A DNA stretch of 20,364 nucleotides from RGIG426 sp045598065 (GCA_045598065.1 JAZLLJ010000016.1:1-20364); one strand, 5' to 3'; shown: positions 1-7,996, counted from the stretch's first letter. Translations and numbers: made by a program. Notes: generated by a model from the letters alone, not told the origin.

Positions 1-974
1 TTCTCTACCGCCGCCGCGGATTTTGCCGCTTCTTTGGCGGCTTTTTCTCTCTGACGGATAACCTTTCCCTCGTACCGTTCTTTTCTTTCGTTCAGCCTCT
101 TTTCATCCAGGTAGTTGCCGGAGCCCGATCTCACAAGAACAGAGGTTTCCTGGAAAGACAGCGGCAGGAAGCCGAGCTCATCCTCCGTCGGATCGTATTC
201 AAGCACCGTAAATTCGCCGAGGATATCGCTTTTTTTGTTCACGTCCGGCTCTTGGCGGACTTTTTGCAGCGTCGCTTCCACCTCTTGGCGGGTGATCTCT
301 TTACCGTCCGGATAGATCAGCATTCCGTATTTGGTGGCATCCACAAGAACCTCTTGGAGCTCGGCACTGTCTATATCGTATCTGTTCGCCAGCTTGCCCA
401 AAACGCCCGCAACACCGGCTTTGTATTCTTGCTCCTTTTCTTCGCTCATATCTCCAAACGAAACGCCGTCATACTCTTTCGGCCCGAGTACCGAAAAATC
501 CACAGGACGACGCTCCGCCGCGATTTTCTTTTGTATTTCGATTTCGTCGGCGTTGTCCTCGTATTTTTGGGCCAACTCCTCCGCGGTTAAGGGCGTGGTA
601 TCCGCCTCAATCGTCGAAGAAAACGGCGCAGTAATCGGATGGTAACTGAATTCTTGTTTTTCCGGCTTATTCTGGTTGTAACGTACCAAAACGAAGTCGG
701 AAAGGAAAGTGGTGGGGCCGATGTTATCCTCATACCCGTTGCGAATCCTCGTCAGTTCGGCGCCAATTTCGTTCACGGCGACCGGCCTGCCGTCCGCATG
801 ATAGAGCAAGCCGTTCGTGATGGCTCTTTCGAGGCTCTCCGTTAATTGTTTCTCGTTTTTATAGTGCGACAAATCCTCCAAAATGCTTTCGCATCGGCTT
901 GCAAACGCCTGTTTTTCCGCTTCGTTCATTTCGGCAAACGTTTTACCGTTATAGCCGGTCGGTCCAAATCCCAT
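1..974 (-). CDS. Unknown protein D with two tandem ~110-residue modules (3' end outside window)
   Basis: I do not recognise this family. The frame is open from an ATG at 974, preceded by AAAGGGAG, to the left edge, giving 324 codons without a stop; the C-terminus is outside the window. Two modules align by eye: residues about 4-113 and 164-275. Each starts with GP then YNG or YDG, then (K/V)(T/S)F and a short acidic helix. Each then has a GLLYHADG or GMLIYPDG turn, a helix, and a strand pair (SDFVLVRY versus GEFTVLEY). Residues 285-324 are very rich in K, E, R and A and look helical. There is no signal peptide or membrane segment, so it is probably cytoplasmic. Its promoter (1081-1109), leader hairpin and pre-SD sequence resemble those of the C-B-A operon, which suggests co-regulation. 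The reading frame is secure; the function is unknown. Confidence 0.88.
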   Translation of the reverse strand, partial: MGFGPTGYNGKTFAEMNEAEKQAFASRCESILEDLSHYKNEKQLTESLERAITNGLLYHADGRPVAVNEIGAELTRIRNGYEDNIGPTTFLSDFVLVRYNQNKPEKQEFSYHPITAPFSSTIEADTTPLTAEELAQKYEDNADEIEIQKKIAAERRPVDFSVLGPKEYDGVSFGDMSEEKEQEYKAGVAGVLGKLANRYDIDSAELQEVLVDATKYGMLIYPDGKEITRQEVEATLQKVRQEPDVNKKSDILGEFTVLEYDPTEDELGFLPLSFQETSVLVRSGSGNYLDEKRLNERKERYEGKVIRQREKAAKEAAKSAAAVE

Positions 975-1031
975 AATTAACTCTCCCTTTTTGAATGCTT
1001 TTTGTTTTTGGGGTTCACCCTTAATACCCCA

Positions 1032-1059
1032 CCGTGCATAAAAAAGTTACGTTGCACGG
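1032..1059 (-). promoter_or_regulatory. Leader hairpin in the 5' UTR of gene D
   Basis: A perfect 7-bp stem (CCGTGCA at 1032-1038, TGCACGG at 1053-1059) encloses a 14-nt loop containing an A/T run. It lies between the predicted start of transcription (about 1075) and the ATG at 974. A comparable imperfect hairpin (arms within about 7940-7976) lies in the leader of gene C. It could be an RNA stability or regulatory element; no known riboswitch is recognised. Confidence 0.4.
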
Positions 1060-1080
1060 CAAAGCAAAATTCTTGTTTTT

Positions 1081-1109
1081 AGCATACCACATTTACAGCT
1101 AAAATGCAA
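1081..1109 (-). promoter_or_regulatory. Sigma-A type promoter of gene D
   Basis: Read on the minus strand, -35 TTGCAT (1104-1109) is separated by exactly 17 bp from -10 TATGCT (1081-1086). Transcription would start near 1075 and leave a leader of about 100 nt. The -35 and the next bases (GTTGCATTTT) are identical to those of the C-B-A operon promoter at 7997-8025. Confidence 0.7.
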
Positions 1110-1228
1110 CAAAAACCGCCGATTTCATAGGAACGTGCACAAAGCAGCAACTATTTAATGGGACTGTTGGTCACTCTGTTGTTCTTCGGTCTGACGTTTA
1201 TCGGCTGAATTGAGTCGTAAAATGAAAA

Positions 1229-1257
1229 CCTGCCCACCTCGTTTTGGGATGGGCAGG
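1229..1257 (-). terminator. Intrinsic terminator after the lipoprotein gene or the 40-codon remnant
   Basis: An 8-bp stem, CCTGCCCA at 1229-1236 and TGGGCAGG at 1250-1257, is followed on the minus strand by TTTTCATTTT. It lies 25 nt downstream of the TAA of the short ORF at 1282-1404 and about 200 nt downstream of the lipoprotein stop. The other strand also has a short T run, but there is no plus-strand gene to terminate. Confidence 0.75.
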
Positions 1258-1281
1258 CATTTTCAAATCTGTCGTAAAAGT

Positions 1282-1404
1282 TTACTTTATCTTCTTAAGA
1301 AATCCCGGCCAACGAATGGGCCTGTGCTTGTATAGGACAATTTCCGGCTCTGCGTCATTGCCCCCATACTTACTCACAAGAATAAATTTTTCATTCGCAA
1401 CCAC
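1282..1404 (-). pseudogene. 40-codon ORF, possible remnant of a lost gene's 3' end
   Basis: Between the lipoprotein stop and its terminator there is a minus-strand frame from a GTG at 1404 to a TAA at 1282. It begins VVANEKFILVSKYGGNDAEP and ends RPIRWPGFLKKIK. The composition looks protein-like, but no Shine-Dalgarno precedes the GTG. The same frame is closed by TAG at 1411-1413 and continues open upstream of it into the end of the lipoprotein gene. It could be the decayed C-terminal end of a former gene, a very small protein, or chance. The last codons overlap a half copy of the dispersed palindrome. Confidence 0.3.
1294..1310 (-). repeat. Half copy of the dispersed GGCCGGGA-TTCTTAAG palindrome
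   Basis: On the minus strand this reads GGCCGGGATTTCTTAAG. It matches 16 of 17 bases of the left arm of the palindromes at 8080-8123 and 13247-13290. The opposite arm is absent. It lies inside the 40-codon ORF, where it encodes WPGFLK, so it may be a relic of an insertion or a chance match. Confidence 0.4.
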
Positions 1405-1453
1405 ACCATACTACATCAAATTCATCGCACCATATTTGGGAGAGTCGCTGCTC

Positions 1454-3334
1454 TTACCCCACCTTTTTCCATTCATAAATCCAACGCGTATCGGCATCGC
1501 AAGCGCAGAAAAAGACGCCGATTCGGTCGCCCTCGCTGCCGGCGCCGAGCTTGCCGGTAACCGTTATGTCACCGCTTTTTTCGTCCTCTTCGTGGCTGCC
1601 GACCGAAAGGGTTCCTATACCCTCGGCATTCTCAAATTTCGGTCTGCCGGTGGTGCCGCCAAAGTGAACATCGGGGCTTTCGGTTTTATACCAGCAGGAT
1701 GCGTCAAAGAAATGAGTCGTATTCTGCCCCGTCACCTTGAGTGTCTCACGAAGGCGGAATTCCTTATCGGCATATATGATTTCCGGCGGTGCTTCACAGG
1801 TGGCGGTAAACACTGCTTTTTCATAAGGCCCGTCTTTCCAGATATACTCGCAGGTCACGGTATGGGCGGTTTCCGAGGCCTCACGTGTCGTACGGTAAAC
1901 CTCGTTTTCCTCGTTATCCTTTTTCTCGATTTCGGTGGCTACGCGCACCCACGCATACGCCTTGCTCTTTGCAACCGGTTTTTTCACGATTTTTTCGTCT
2001 TCAAGCCATTGATAAAACTTAGCGCGGTCCTTCGTTCCGAAAACCGTCCACTTATAAAGCACTTCCTCGATGAACTCCTCCTCGGTCATCTTCCCTTTGT
2101 AAGCGCCCATTTGCAGTTCGCCGTCTTTGGTGAACATCTCGATGACGGTCTGTCGCGAGTTATACAGCGATTTCAGCCGGTCCGCGACCGACCAATTACG
2201 GGAATAGTTAAAGAGATAGGGATTAAGCAGTCCGTCTTCGTCCCATTTTTTAACGAGTTTTTTCAGTTCTGTCTCTTTTTCGGCAATTTTGGTTTCGTTT
2301 TTCGCGCGTTCCGAGAATTGCTGTTTCAGTTCTTCTTCCCCGATTCCACGGGTTTTATATCTTGCCCAAGCGCCAGGAATGGTCGCATAGACCGTCGCCC
2401 AGTCGTCATCCGAAATATTGCCGTTTTCATCGGCATACTTCTTAAAAACGTAGCGATACGTCTCGTCCATCGTACTGTCTGCCCAAATATCAAAGGTCTT
2501 ATCCACGAATTTTGCAAATTTCTCGGTCATATCGATAACCGGAAACACTTTCTTTTCGATTTCTTCGCAGAGTTTTTTCGCGCCTTGGGCGATATCCTCG
2601 GAATCCGAAACTGCCGCCACAACGTCCATCACATCGTCCGCGCCTTCCACACCGAAGCAGAGATTCACAATGCCATCCGCCAACGCACCGGCGCATTTCG
2701 TTTTTAAGGTGTCGTAATCGCCGTCAACAGCAGCGGTCAACATTTCCCCTGTGGAATCGTGACTGAGGATATAGCGATACACCTCGCCGCCGAAAGACGC
2801 GCTGTCGAGACCGAGTTCGTCGAGTGTTTCGTCCACAAGTTCGCGGATGCCAACATTCAGTTCTCCCTCTGCCTCGTCTTTTACAACGATATTGACGGCA
2901 GCACGCTTCGTCCATTCGTCAATCAGCACCGACTTGTCCGGATGTGCCAGTGCATATGCGCTGTGGTGGGCGATATCAAACGAGGCTTCTTTGTCGGTAT
3001 AAAGTGTCTCCATATCCAGAGGATAATAGTAGACGTAATCCTCCCCGATATACATTCCCATCAGTTCATAGTAGTTTTCTTCAGCAATATCGTCCGGCAC
3101 GTCGAAAGTCAACGTTTCGGTTTTGTCAAGCGGACCATCCTCTTCAAATGACTGTACGTCCCCGACAAGGATATCCTCATACTCGGCGAGATTGAGGTCG
3201 CTCCCGGACGGAGAATCCGTTTTTTTGCAGCCGGCAAACGTGGACAAAAGCATCACGCAAACGGCCAAAAGACAGAGTATTCTTTTTGCCGGATTGGTTT
3301 TCTCGTTTTCTTTTCGTTTTCCATACGCATTCAT
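1454..3334 (-). CDS. Secreted lipoprotein of unknown function
   Basis: The 626-residue product starts at the ATG at 3334, chosen because AGGAGG precedes it at ideal distance; an upstream ATG in the same frame at 3472 has no Shine-Dalgarno. The N-terminus is basic (NPAKR), then a hydrophobic stretch (about residues 19-33), then FAGC-KK. Cys36 would be lipidated and the protein anchored outside the membrane. The -3 position is Phe, which is atypical for a lipobox. Residues about 40-300 are acidic. Residues about 330-390 are a charged, probably coiled-coil helix. The last ~140 residues look like beta sandwich (CEYIWKDGPYEKAVFTATCE, then alternating strands to WIYEWKKVG). It is a single-gene unit with its own promoter and terminator. 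I recognise no catalytic motif; a solute-binding or surface-structural role is possible but unproven. Confidence 0.88.
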   Translation of the reverse strand: MNAYGKRKENEKTNPAKRILCLLAVCVMLLSTFAGCKKTDSPSGSDLNLAEYEDILVGDVQSFEEDGPLDKTETLTFDVPDDIAEENYYELMGMYIGEDYVYYYPLDMETLYTDKEASFDIAHHSAYALAHPDKSVLIDEWTKRAAVNIVVKDEAEGELNVGIRELVDETLDELGLDSASFGGEVYRYILSHDSTGEMLTAAVDGDYDTLKTKCAGALADGIVNLCFGVEGADDVMDVVAAVSDSEDIAQGAKKLCEEIEKKVFPVIDMTEKFAKFVDKTFDIWADSTMDETYRYVFKKYADENGNISDDDWATVYATIPGAWARYKTRGIGEEELKQQFSERAKNETKIAEKETELKKLVKKWDEDGLLNPYLFNYSRNWSVADRLKSLYNSRQTVIEMFTKDGELQMGAYKGKMTEEEFIEEVLYKWTVFGTKDRAKFYQWLEDEKIVKKPVAKSKAYAWVRVATEIEKKDNEENEVYRTTREASETAHTVTCEYIWKDGPYEKAVFTATCEAPPEIIYADKEFRLRETLKVTGQNTTHFFDASCWYKTESPDVHFGGTTGRPKFENAEGIGTLSVGSHEEDEKSGDITVTGKLGAGSEGDRIGVFFCACDADTRWIYEWKKVG

Positions 3335-3496
3335 TATCTGTTCCTCCTCAAATTTCGGCTTGCCCCATTGGTGTTTGGTCGAATTCGGGGGACGGTTATG
3401 CCATTTGTTAAAAAAAGAGAAGCCGCTCATCGACAGTAGATGTACAAACGCCCCTACCTTCATAACGCCCATAGCGCATCGTGAGAATGCTTCTGT

Positions 3497-3516
3497 AAAA
3501 ACAGTATACTGTTTTT
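3497..3516. repeat. Perfect 20-bp palindrome over the -10 box (candidate operator)
   Basis: AAAAACAGTATACTGTTTTT is an exact palindrome that contains the entire -10 hexamer of the lipoprotein promoter. A dimeric repressor bound here would block RNA polymerase. It does not match the clostridial LexA consensus, and I cannot assign a regulator. Confidence 0.55.
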
Positions 3517-3531
3517 TTCACAAAATGTCAA
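3503..3531 (-). promoter_or_regulatory. Near-consensus sigma-A promoter of the lipoprotein gene
   Basis: On the minus strand, -35 TTGACA (3526-3531, perfect) is 17 bp from -10 TATACT (3503-3508). The predicted transcript begins near 3496 and has a leader of about 160 nt before the ATG at 3334. The promoter sits immediately behind the C-B-A operon terminator, so this gene is transcribed independently. Confidence 0.85.
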
Positions 3532-3534
3532 GAA

Positions 3535-3559
3535 AAACGCCCGCCAAAGGCGGGCGTTT
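3535..3559 (-). terminator. Terminator of the C-B-A operon
   Basis: A perfect 11-bp stem, AAACGCCCGCC at 3535-3545 and GGCGGGCGTTT at 3549-3559, has a 3-nt loop. On the minus strand it is followed by a T run (GCGTTTTTCTT). It lies 20 nt after the stop codon of gene A. Confidence 0.92.
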
Positions 3560-3579
3560 ATTTCTCGTATTTGTAAAAC

Positions 3580-4788
3580 TCACTCAAGCACTTCGGGCTC
3601 GTTCATATCGGGCTCGTCGAAATCCGAAGAATACACGTTGGCCGCATCACCACCCAAAAGATCGGGGTCTTCAATACCTCTATCTTCAGGCTCCGAATTC
3701 CCGGTTTGTCGCTCATATTCGCGGCGGGCGGCTTCTTCGGCGGAGATTTCGAGGGTTTCGCCTTTCAGCACTCTGTCGAAGTTTTTGTCGATTTCCGCCG
3801 GACTGCTGCCGTTCGCCAAAAAGCCCTTCAACCAGTTTTCCGTCTCTAAAAATTTCAGGATGAATTCTTTTTGACCAAAGGTGCAACCTTTCGCCTTGTT
3901 CATAATGGCATCCCATTGCTCGTTTTGCAACGTGCCCTTTGCACTCAAATCCAAACATTTATCGTGGATTTTGTCCATCACCTTGTCATCAAGGCGCACA
4001 GCGGAGGACGCTTCACGCACGTCAGCCTCCATTTCGGCGCGAATCCTGGCTTCTCTTTCCTCGTGTTTTTTCTGAATTTCCGGCTCATACGACTTGTAGT
4101 TGATGTTTTCCAAAAACTCGCAAACGCGTTTTGCCATATCGATACGGTGCCGTCCGGCATCGGTAAACTGGCTGAAAATGACACCCTCGCGCGCGGAAGC
4201 GTATTTGCTCGCTTTTTGATACAAGTTTTCAAGACTGCCGCCGTGGGATGCATCCTCCAACACGTTGTTGAATTCGGTAAACAGCATCGTGTCCCGTCCG
4301 ATTTTCGAAACGCGGTTCAGCTGGCTGCTGAAAAACGCCAGCGTGTCCTGGATCGTTTCCAACGAATCGCCGGGTTTGGCTGGAGTTTCGCCCTCCATAC
4401 CAAAAGCCGCATACTGCTGTGCCACGGCAAGCGTGGAATTACACGATGCCAAAATATCCATCCGCTCTTTATAAAGTGCGGTGCCGGCCGGACTGCTTTC
4501 GATTTGATTCGTAAGCCGATATATTCCGTCCGGATAAAGTCTTTGAATATCACGGATGGTGGTGTCGATGGCGCCGGTATCCTTTCCGGTGGCGTAATCG
4601 TGCAGGTTTTTGGTATGATCTCGCAAATAACTCAAAAGAATTACTTCCGACATATCGAAAAGATGGTTGTCTTTTTTAAGCGCACTCATCTTCTCGGCAA
4701 TGGACGTTTTTTCGAAAGACTCTTTAACAATATTCGCCAGTTGTTCTTTTTTCTGCTGTTCTGTAATTTTTTTCTCCTCCGGCGGCAT
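3580..4788 (-). CDS. Unknown protein A, paralogous to the centre of protein B
   Basis: This is a 402-residue soluble, charged, mostly helical protein of unknown function. The ATG at 4788 follows AAAAAGGAGCAATCGAT. That ribosome site and the first codons (MPP) are nearly the same as those of gene B, which points to ancestral duplication. Residues about 45-240 align with B residues about 285-482. The strongest signature is GGS-x2-NL(Y/W), then G(V/I)IF-x2-FT(D/E)xG(R/K)HR, then EFL. B's long N-terminal region and proline-rich linker are absent; instead residues 240-350 form a different helical segment. The C-terminus is acidic and ends DEPDMNEPEVLE, a looser form of the PQMNIP tail of B and C. 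It is the last gene of the C-B-A operon, 35 bp after B, and is followed by a strong terminator. No signal peptide, membrane segment or catalytic motif is visible. Confidence 0.9.
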   Translation of the reverse strand: MPPEEKKITEQQKKEQLANIVKESFEKTSIAEKMSALKKDNHLFDMSEVILLSYLRDHTKNLHDYATGKDTGAIDTTIRDIQRLYPDGIYRLTNQIESSPAGTALYKERMDILASCNSTLAVAQQYAAFGMEGETPAKPGDSLETIQDTLAFFSSQLNRVSKIGRDTMLFTEFNNVLEDASHGGSLENLYQKASKYASAREGVIFSQFTDAGRHRIDMAKRVCEFLENINYKSYEPEIQKKHEEREARIRAEMEADVREASSAVRLDDKVMDKIHDKCLDLSAKGTLQNEQWDAIMNKAKGCTFGQKEFILKFLETENWLKGFLANGSSPAEIDKNFDRVLKGETLEISAEEAARREYERQTGNSEPEDRGIEDPDLLGGDAANVYSSDFDEPDMNEPEVLE

Positions 4789-4823
4789 ATCGATTGCTCC
4801 TTTTTACGTTTTTTCGTCCAATA

Positions 4824-6644
4824 TCAACCCGGAATGTTCATTTGCGGTTGTCCGTTCACCGGATTGTTCAACTGCGGTTGTTCGACCGCGGGCGCATCGT
4901 TATTTTGTTGGTTGCTTTCAAGGGCGGCATCCAATTGCTCTTCAATCACCTCACGGGGAAGACCGAGTTTTTGGAAGCGAGCAATGAGTGCTTCTCTATC
5001 GCCGTTCAGAATGTTCTGTGTGCCCTTTCGTCCGTTTTCAATCCGCGCATCGGTGGGTTGGCCCACTTTCGGCTCTTCCGCTTTCGGCTGGTCCACTTTC
5101 GGCTCCTCCGCTTTCGGCTGGTCTTTGACTTCTTCCGCCTTCGGCTCCTCCACTTTCTGCTGTGCGGCCTTTGCCTGCGCTTCCTCCGCTCTCTTTTGCG
5201 CCTCATTTTCTAACGTCTTCCATTTGATGTCTTTCAAAAACTCATAGACGTGGTCCGCCAAATGCAAACGGTGTTTGCCGACCTCGGTAAACGGCCCGAA
5301 AATAATGCCTCGGCGGCCGTTATAGTAGTCAGAAGAGGCATCCCACAAATTCTTCATACTGCCACCGTTGGCCGCCTCATTCAATGCATTTTTGAAAGAG
5401 GTGAACAGTTCGGAGTCATCGTCGTCTTTCGGGATACGGTCCAATTCCTTGCTGAACAATTGCAGCGTTTTTCTCGCCGTAATCAGCGGATCTTTGACCT
5501 CAACGTCTTTCAGCGGCATTCCCTGTTCCGCCGCCGTATTCGCAAAGCGCTGGGTAATCGCGAGCATCGAACCGCACGCCTGAATCATCTCCAAGCGGTC
5601 TTTGTGTTCCATACTTCCCGGTTGCTCGTTCGGAAGCGTGGCAAAAAGACGCTCCAACTGAGCCGGGAATTTGTTTTGGATGACTTTGACCGTATTATCC
5701 AGCGGTCTCATATCATCGCCCTGACCGTAGTTATACAACCGTTCTGTGTGTCGTTTGAGATCACTCAAGAACGCGATGTCTTCACTGATCGCCTTTTTGA
5801 TCTTGGCCCTTTCATCGACGGATTCGTCTTTGTAAATTTCATTGACCTTTTCGAAGTCCGCTTCTTTTTTCTCCAAAAAGGCACTCAAGCGCTCGGAAAG
5901 ATCCTCATCCTTAAACGCTCTTCCAATAATCCCGTTGGCATCATCCAACGCTTCATAGCGTGCTTCTTCGGCTTCCTGCTGACGTTGGGCGCGAGCGTTG
6001 ATTTCGGCGGTATAATCTTCCAATATCTTTTCATTTTTCTCGGCGCGCTGCTTTGCGCGTTCGGCTTCTTTTTCCGCCGCCAAACGCCTTTCCTCGGCCA
6101 ACAATTTGTCTTGTTCCTCTTTGTGCAACGCCGACAGATTCGGCACCATATCATAGTAGTCGGGATGCATTTCAAAAATGCGGTCAACACGTTCTTTGCC
6201 GATCAGGTGTTCCGCTTCGTAATACATATTCTCGAGGACATCGGATTTCATCTTATGCAAACTCTTTCCGGCAAGGTCCATCGCATCATAATAGCGTTGC
6301 GCGATCTGATCTCTGTCATACTCGCCGTGGGAGCCTGCCGCTACGTGCATTTCTTCTCGGAACTGGCGGATATAATGATCCACATATTTTTTCGGCACTT
6401 TGGAAACGCCGCTCCAAAAGTCTTTTCCGAATTTGTCGGCCGCGTCAATGAACGCTTTGTTTTGCTTGTCTACATCAATGACTAAACCGGCAGTTTGTTC
6501 GCCCGCTAAGGTTACATGCCGAATATCCATATAGGCTTCCGCTAATAATTTCGCATTTCCGGGCGAAACCTCATAGGACGCGGTCGCACTTTTAAATGCG
6601 CTGAGCTTTTCTCTGTACTCTTTACGATAATTTCTTGGCGGCAT
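4824..6644 (-). CDS. Unknown modular helical protein B
   Basis: This 606-residue protein belongs to no family I recognise. The ATG at 6644 follows AAAAAGGAGAAATCAAT. The order of parts is: a helical N-terminal region (1-170); a long K/E/A/R-rich probable coiled coil (about 172-235); a domain shared with protein A (about 285-482); a proline-charged linker built on repeated PKAEEPK and QPK units (498-530); and a C-terminal module (532-606). That last module starts DARIENGRKG and ends QPQMNIPG, and protein C has it too. It is the middle gene of the operon, 28 bp after C and 35 bp before A. There is no secretion signal or membrane helix. The layout, folded domains joined to a conserved tail by a flexible linker, suggests the tail is a recognition or localisation tag; this is inference. 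Confidence 0.9.
   Translation of the reverse strand: MPPRNYRKEYREKLSAFKSATASYEVSPGNAKLLAEAYMDIRHVTLAGEQTAGLVIDVDKQNKAFIDAADKFGKDFWSGVSKVPKKYVDHYIRQFREEMHVAAGSHGEYDRDQIAQRYYDAMDLAGKSLHKMKSDVLENMYYEAEHLIGKERVDRIFEMHPDYYDMVPNLSALHKEEQDKLLAEERRLAAEKEAERAKQRAEKNEKILEDYTAEINARAQRQQEAEEARYEALDDANGIIGRAFKDEDLSERLSAFLEKKEADFEKVNEIYKDESVDERAKIKKAISEDIAFLSDLKRHTERLYNYGQGDDMRPLDNTVKVIQNKFPAQLERLFATLPNEQPGSMEHKDRLEMIQACGSMLAITQRFANTAAEQGMPLKDVEVKDPLITARKTLQLFSKELDRIPKDDDDSELFTSFKNALNEAANGGSMKNLWDASSDYYNGRRGIIFGPFTEVGKHRLHLADHVYEFLKDIKWKTLENEAQKRAEEAQAKAAQQKVEEPKAEEVKDQPKAEEPKVDQPKAEEPKVGQPTDARIENGRKGTQNILNGDREALIARFQKLGLPREVIEEQLDAALESNQQNNDAPAVEQPQLNNPVNGQPQMNIPG
5055..5153. repeat. In-frame repeat encoding a PKAEEPK linker
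   Basis: Short direct repeats (variants of CTTTCGGCTCCTCCGCTTTC) encode residues 498-530 of protein B, a low-complexity linker of P, K, E, V and Q. They are prone to slippage, so repeat number may vary between strains. The spacing and sequence are not CRISPR-like. Confidence 0.8.
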
Positions 6645-6672
6645 ATTGATTTCTCCTTTTTACACATTTCTT

Positions 6673-7878
6673 TTAGGATTGACCTGGAATATTCATTTGC
6701 GGCTGTTCTTGTTGCGGTTGTTCGAAAAGGTCTTCGACGTTCATTTCCACATCGTCGCCGCCTTTAGCGGCTTCAAACACTTGTCTTACCGTCTGTTCAT
6801 CGGTACCGAGTTTTGCCGCCGTTTCCTCAATATAGGCCTGGTCGAGACGCTCTCTACCTTTAACGCCATTCTCCAAACGCTCATCGGCGTTCATCTCGTT
6901 GGGTTTCTTTTCGGCAGTCTCTTCGACTTTCAGCGCGTTTTTGTCCGCCCAATACGCTTTCTCGAACTCGCCGCTCTGCCAGTTTTTGTACAGTTCCGAT
7001 TTTTCGGCTTCCGACAAGGTGTTGCCGCGCATCAGTTCGTTCATCTTGCGATACGGCTCTTGCGCCTCGGCATATTTCACTTCAACTCTGTCTTGAAGCA
7101 TCTTCGGCAGGAAGCGTTTGCACACTCTCATAAACGTAAGGTCTTCGCCGATATGCATTTCGCTGTCTTTTGTAGGATTTTTGTTGTCCCCTATCACAAC
7201 GCCGGATCTGGCCATATCCCACTGGAGATCCGTGCAGGTCGACAAATTCTGTTTCGGGAGGGCCTCAATGAGATACTCGCCCACTTCCGGATCGGCTTTC
7301 GCCGCTTTTTTGAAAGCGCCGATCAACTGGTCCACGTCCGCCAAGCCGCAATTTTTTTGGATCTTCTTCGCCGCATCGTCCAGTCGTTTCTCGGCATCCG
7401 CAGCAAGCTCGGCTTTATAGCGTTCGATTTCTTCGGTCTTTCCGCTTACGTCAAACCCGGCATCCTTGCAAAGATCGTACTTTTTGATCTCGTACTGTTT
7501 CATCTGCGTATCGTACTTCGAAAAATCTCTCAGCGGATGGATGTTCTTATGGAACCACTCGCGAATGCCCGAGAAAAATCCCGAGGGTTTTTCCGGCTGT
7601 TTCAGTCCTGCGGTGTACTCAACAAACTCGTCCTGCGTCATCGGCTCGGAAGCGCCGAGGCGATACACCTCGTCTTCGGGTTGCAGATGGATGAACGTTT
7701 TGTCGTTCACCGTCTGAATCATACCCAACTTTCTAAGTTCTTCAAAAGGTCTCATTGCAAGCAACGGAAAATCTTTGTGATTCCCGTTCGCATCTCGATG
7801 GTCGCCGTCCTTCGCATCGTACTCAAACAGTCCTTGAAAAACGGCTGCCAGTTGTTCAACATACTCTTTCGGTTTCAT
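6673..7878 (-). CDS. Unknown protein C, first gene of the operon, with the QPQMNIPG tail
   Basis: This is a 401-residue protein with no recognised domain. I chose the ATG at 7878 because AGAGGTCA precedes it; a start at 7941 in the same frame would add 21 basic residues and has no clear ribosome site. The N-terminal ~95 residues look like a small alpha/beta domain (FEELRKLGMIQTVNDKTFIHL). Residues 100-320 are charged helices with an aromatic segment at 101-120 (FFSGIREWFHKNIHP). Residues 331-401 align with the C-terminal module of protein B: DERLENGVKG, a short helical hairpin, then QPQMNIPG followed by QS. The rest is not similar to B or A. It is transcribed from the promoter at 7997-8025 through a ~110-nt leader. 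No signal peptide or membrane segment is seen. Confidence 0.88.
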   Translation of the reverse strand: MKPKEYVEQLAAVFQGLFEYDAKDGDHRDANGNHKDFPLLAMRPFEELRKLGMIQTVNDKTFIHLQPEDEVYRLGASEPMTQDEFVEYTAGLKQPEKPSGFFSGIREWFHKNIHPLRDFSKYDTQMKQYEIKKYDLCKDAGFDVSGKTEEIERYKAELAADAEKRLDDAAKKIQKNCGLADVDQLIGAFKKAAKADPEVGEYLIEALPKQNLSTCTDLQWDMARSGVVIGDNKNPTKDSEMHIGEDLTFMRVCKRFLPKMLQDRVEVKYAEAQEPYRKMNELMRGNTLSEAEKSELYKNWQSGEFEKAYWADKNALKVEETAEKKPNEMNADERLENGVKGRERLDQAYIEETAAKLGTDEQTVRQVFEAAKGGDDVEMNVEDLFEQPQQEQPQMNIPGQS

Positions 7879-7996
7879 AATATTGACCTCTTTTTTGAAC
7901 GCAATTCGCGTTGGTTTTCTGTCAATAACACTCCGCCGCACGCCAAAAGGTTACATGAAATAAAAAACGTGCCGCAGAAAAACATCACCTCATTAG

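Noticed and set aside
1158..1208. Plus-strand micro-ORF of 16 hydrophobic residues (MGLLVTLLFFGLTFIG)
   Set aside because: It resembles a small membrane peptide or holin-like toxin, but there is no Shine-Dalgarno and no antisense RNA promoter, and such a short hydrophobic run can occur by chance.
1244..2707. Plus-strand frame of 487 codons over the terminator and the lipoprotein gene
   Set aside because: It starts within a terminator stem and is rich in F and R with no recognisable domain. The minus strand has the signal peptide, ribosome site and promoter.
3335..3472. Upstream start for the lipoprotein adding 46 residues
   Set aside because: The ATG at 3472 lacks a ribosome site, while the ATG at 3334 has AGGAGG and puts the signal peptide at the N-terminus.
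3497..3516. Palindrome considered as a LexA (SOS) box
   Set aside because: The Gram-positive LexA box needs GAAC and GTTC half sites; this has ACAGTA and TACTGT.
5055..5153. Short direct repeats considered as a CRISPR array
   Set aside because: The repeats are in frame, encode a PKAEEPK linker, and have no unique spacers of constant length.
3871..5247. Plus-strand frame of 458 codons opposite genes A and B
   Set aside because: It crosses a gene boundary of the opposite strand and ends in low-complexity FGSSAFGWS repeats, the reverse reading of the PKAEEPK linker.
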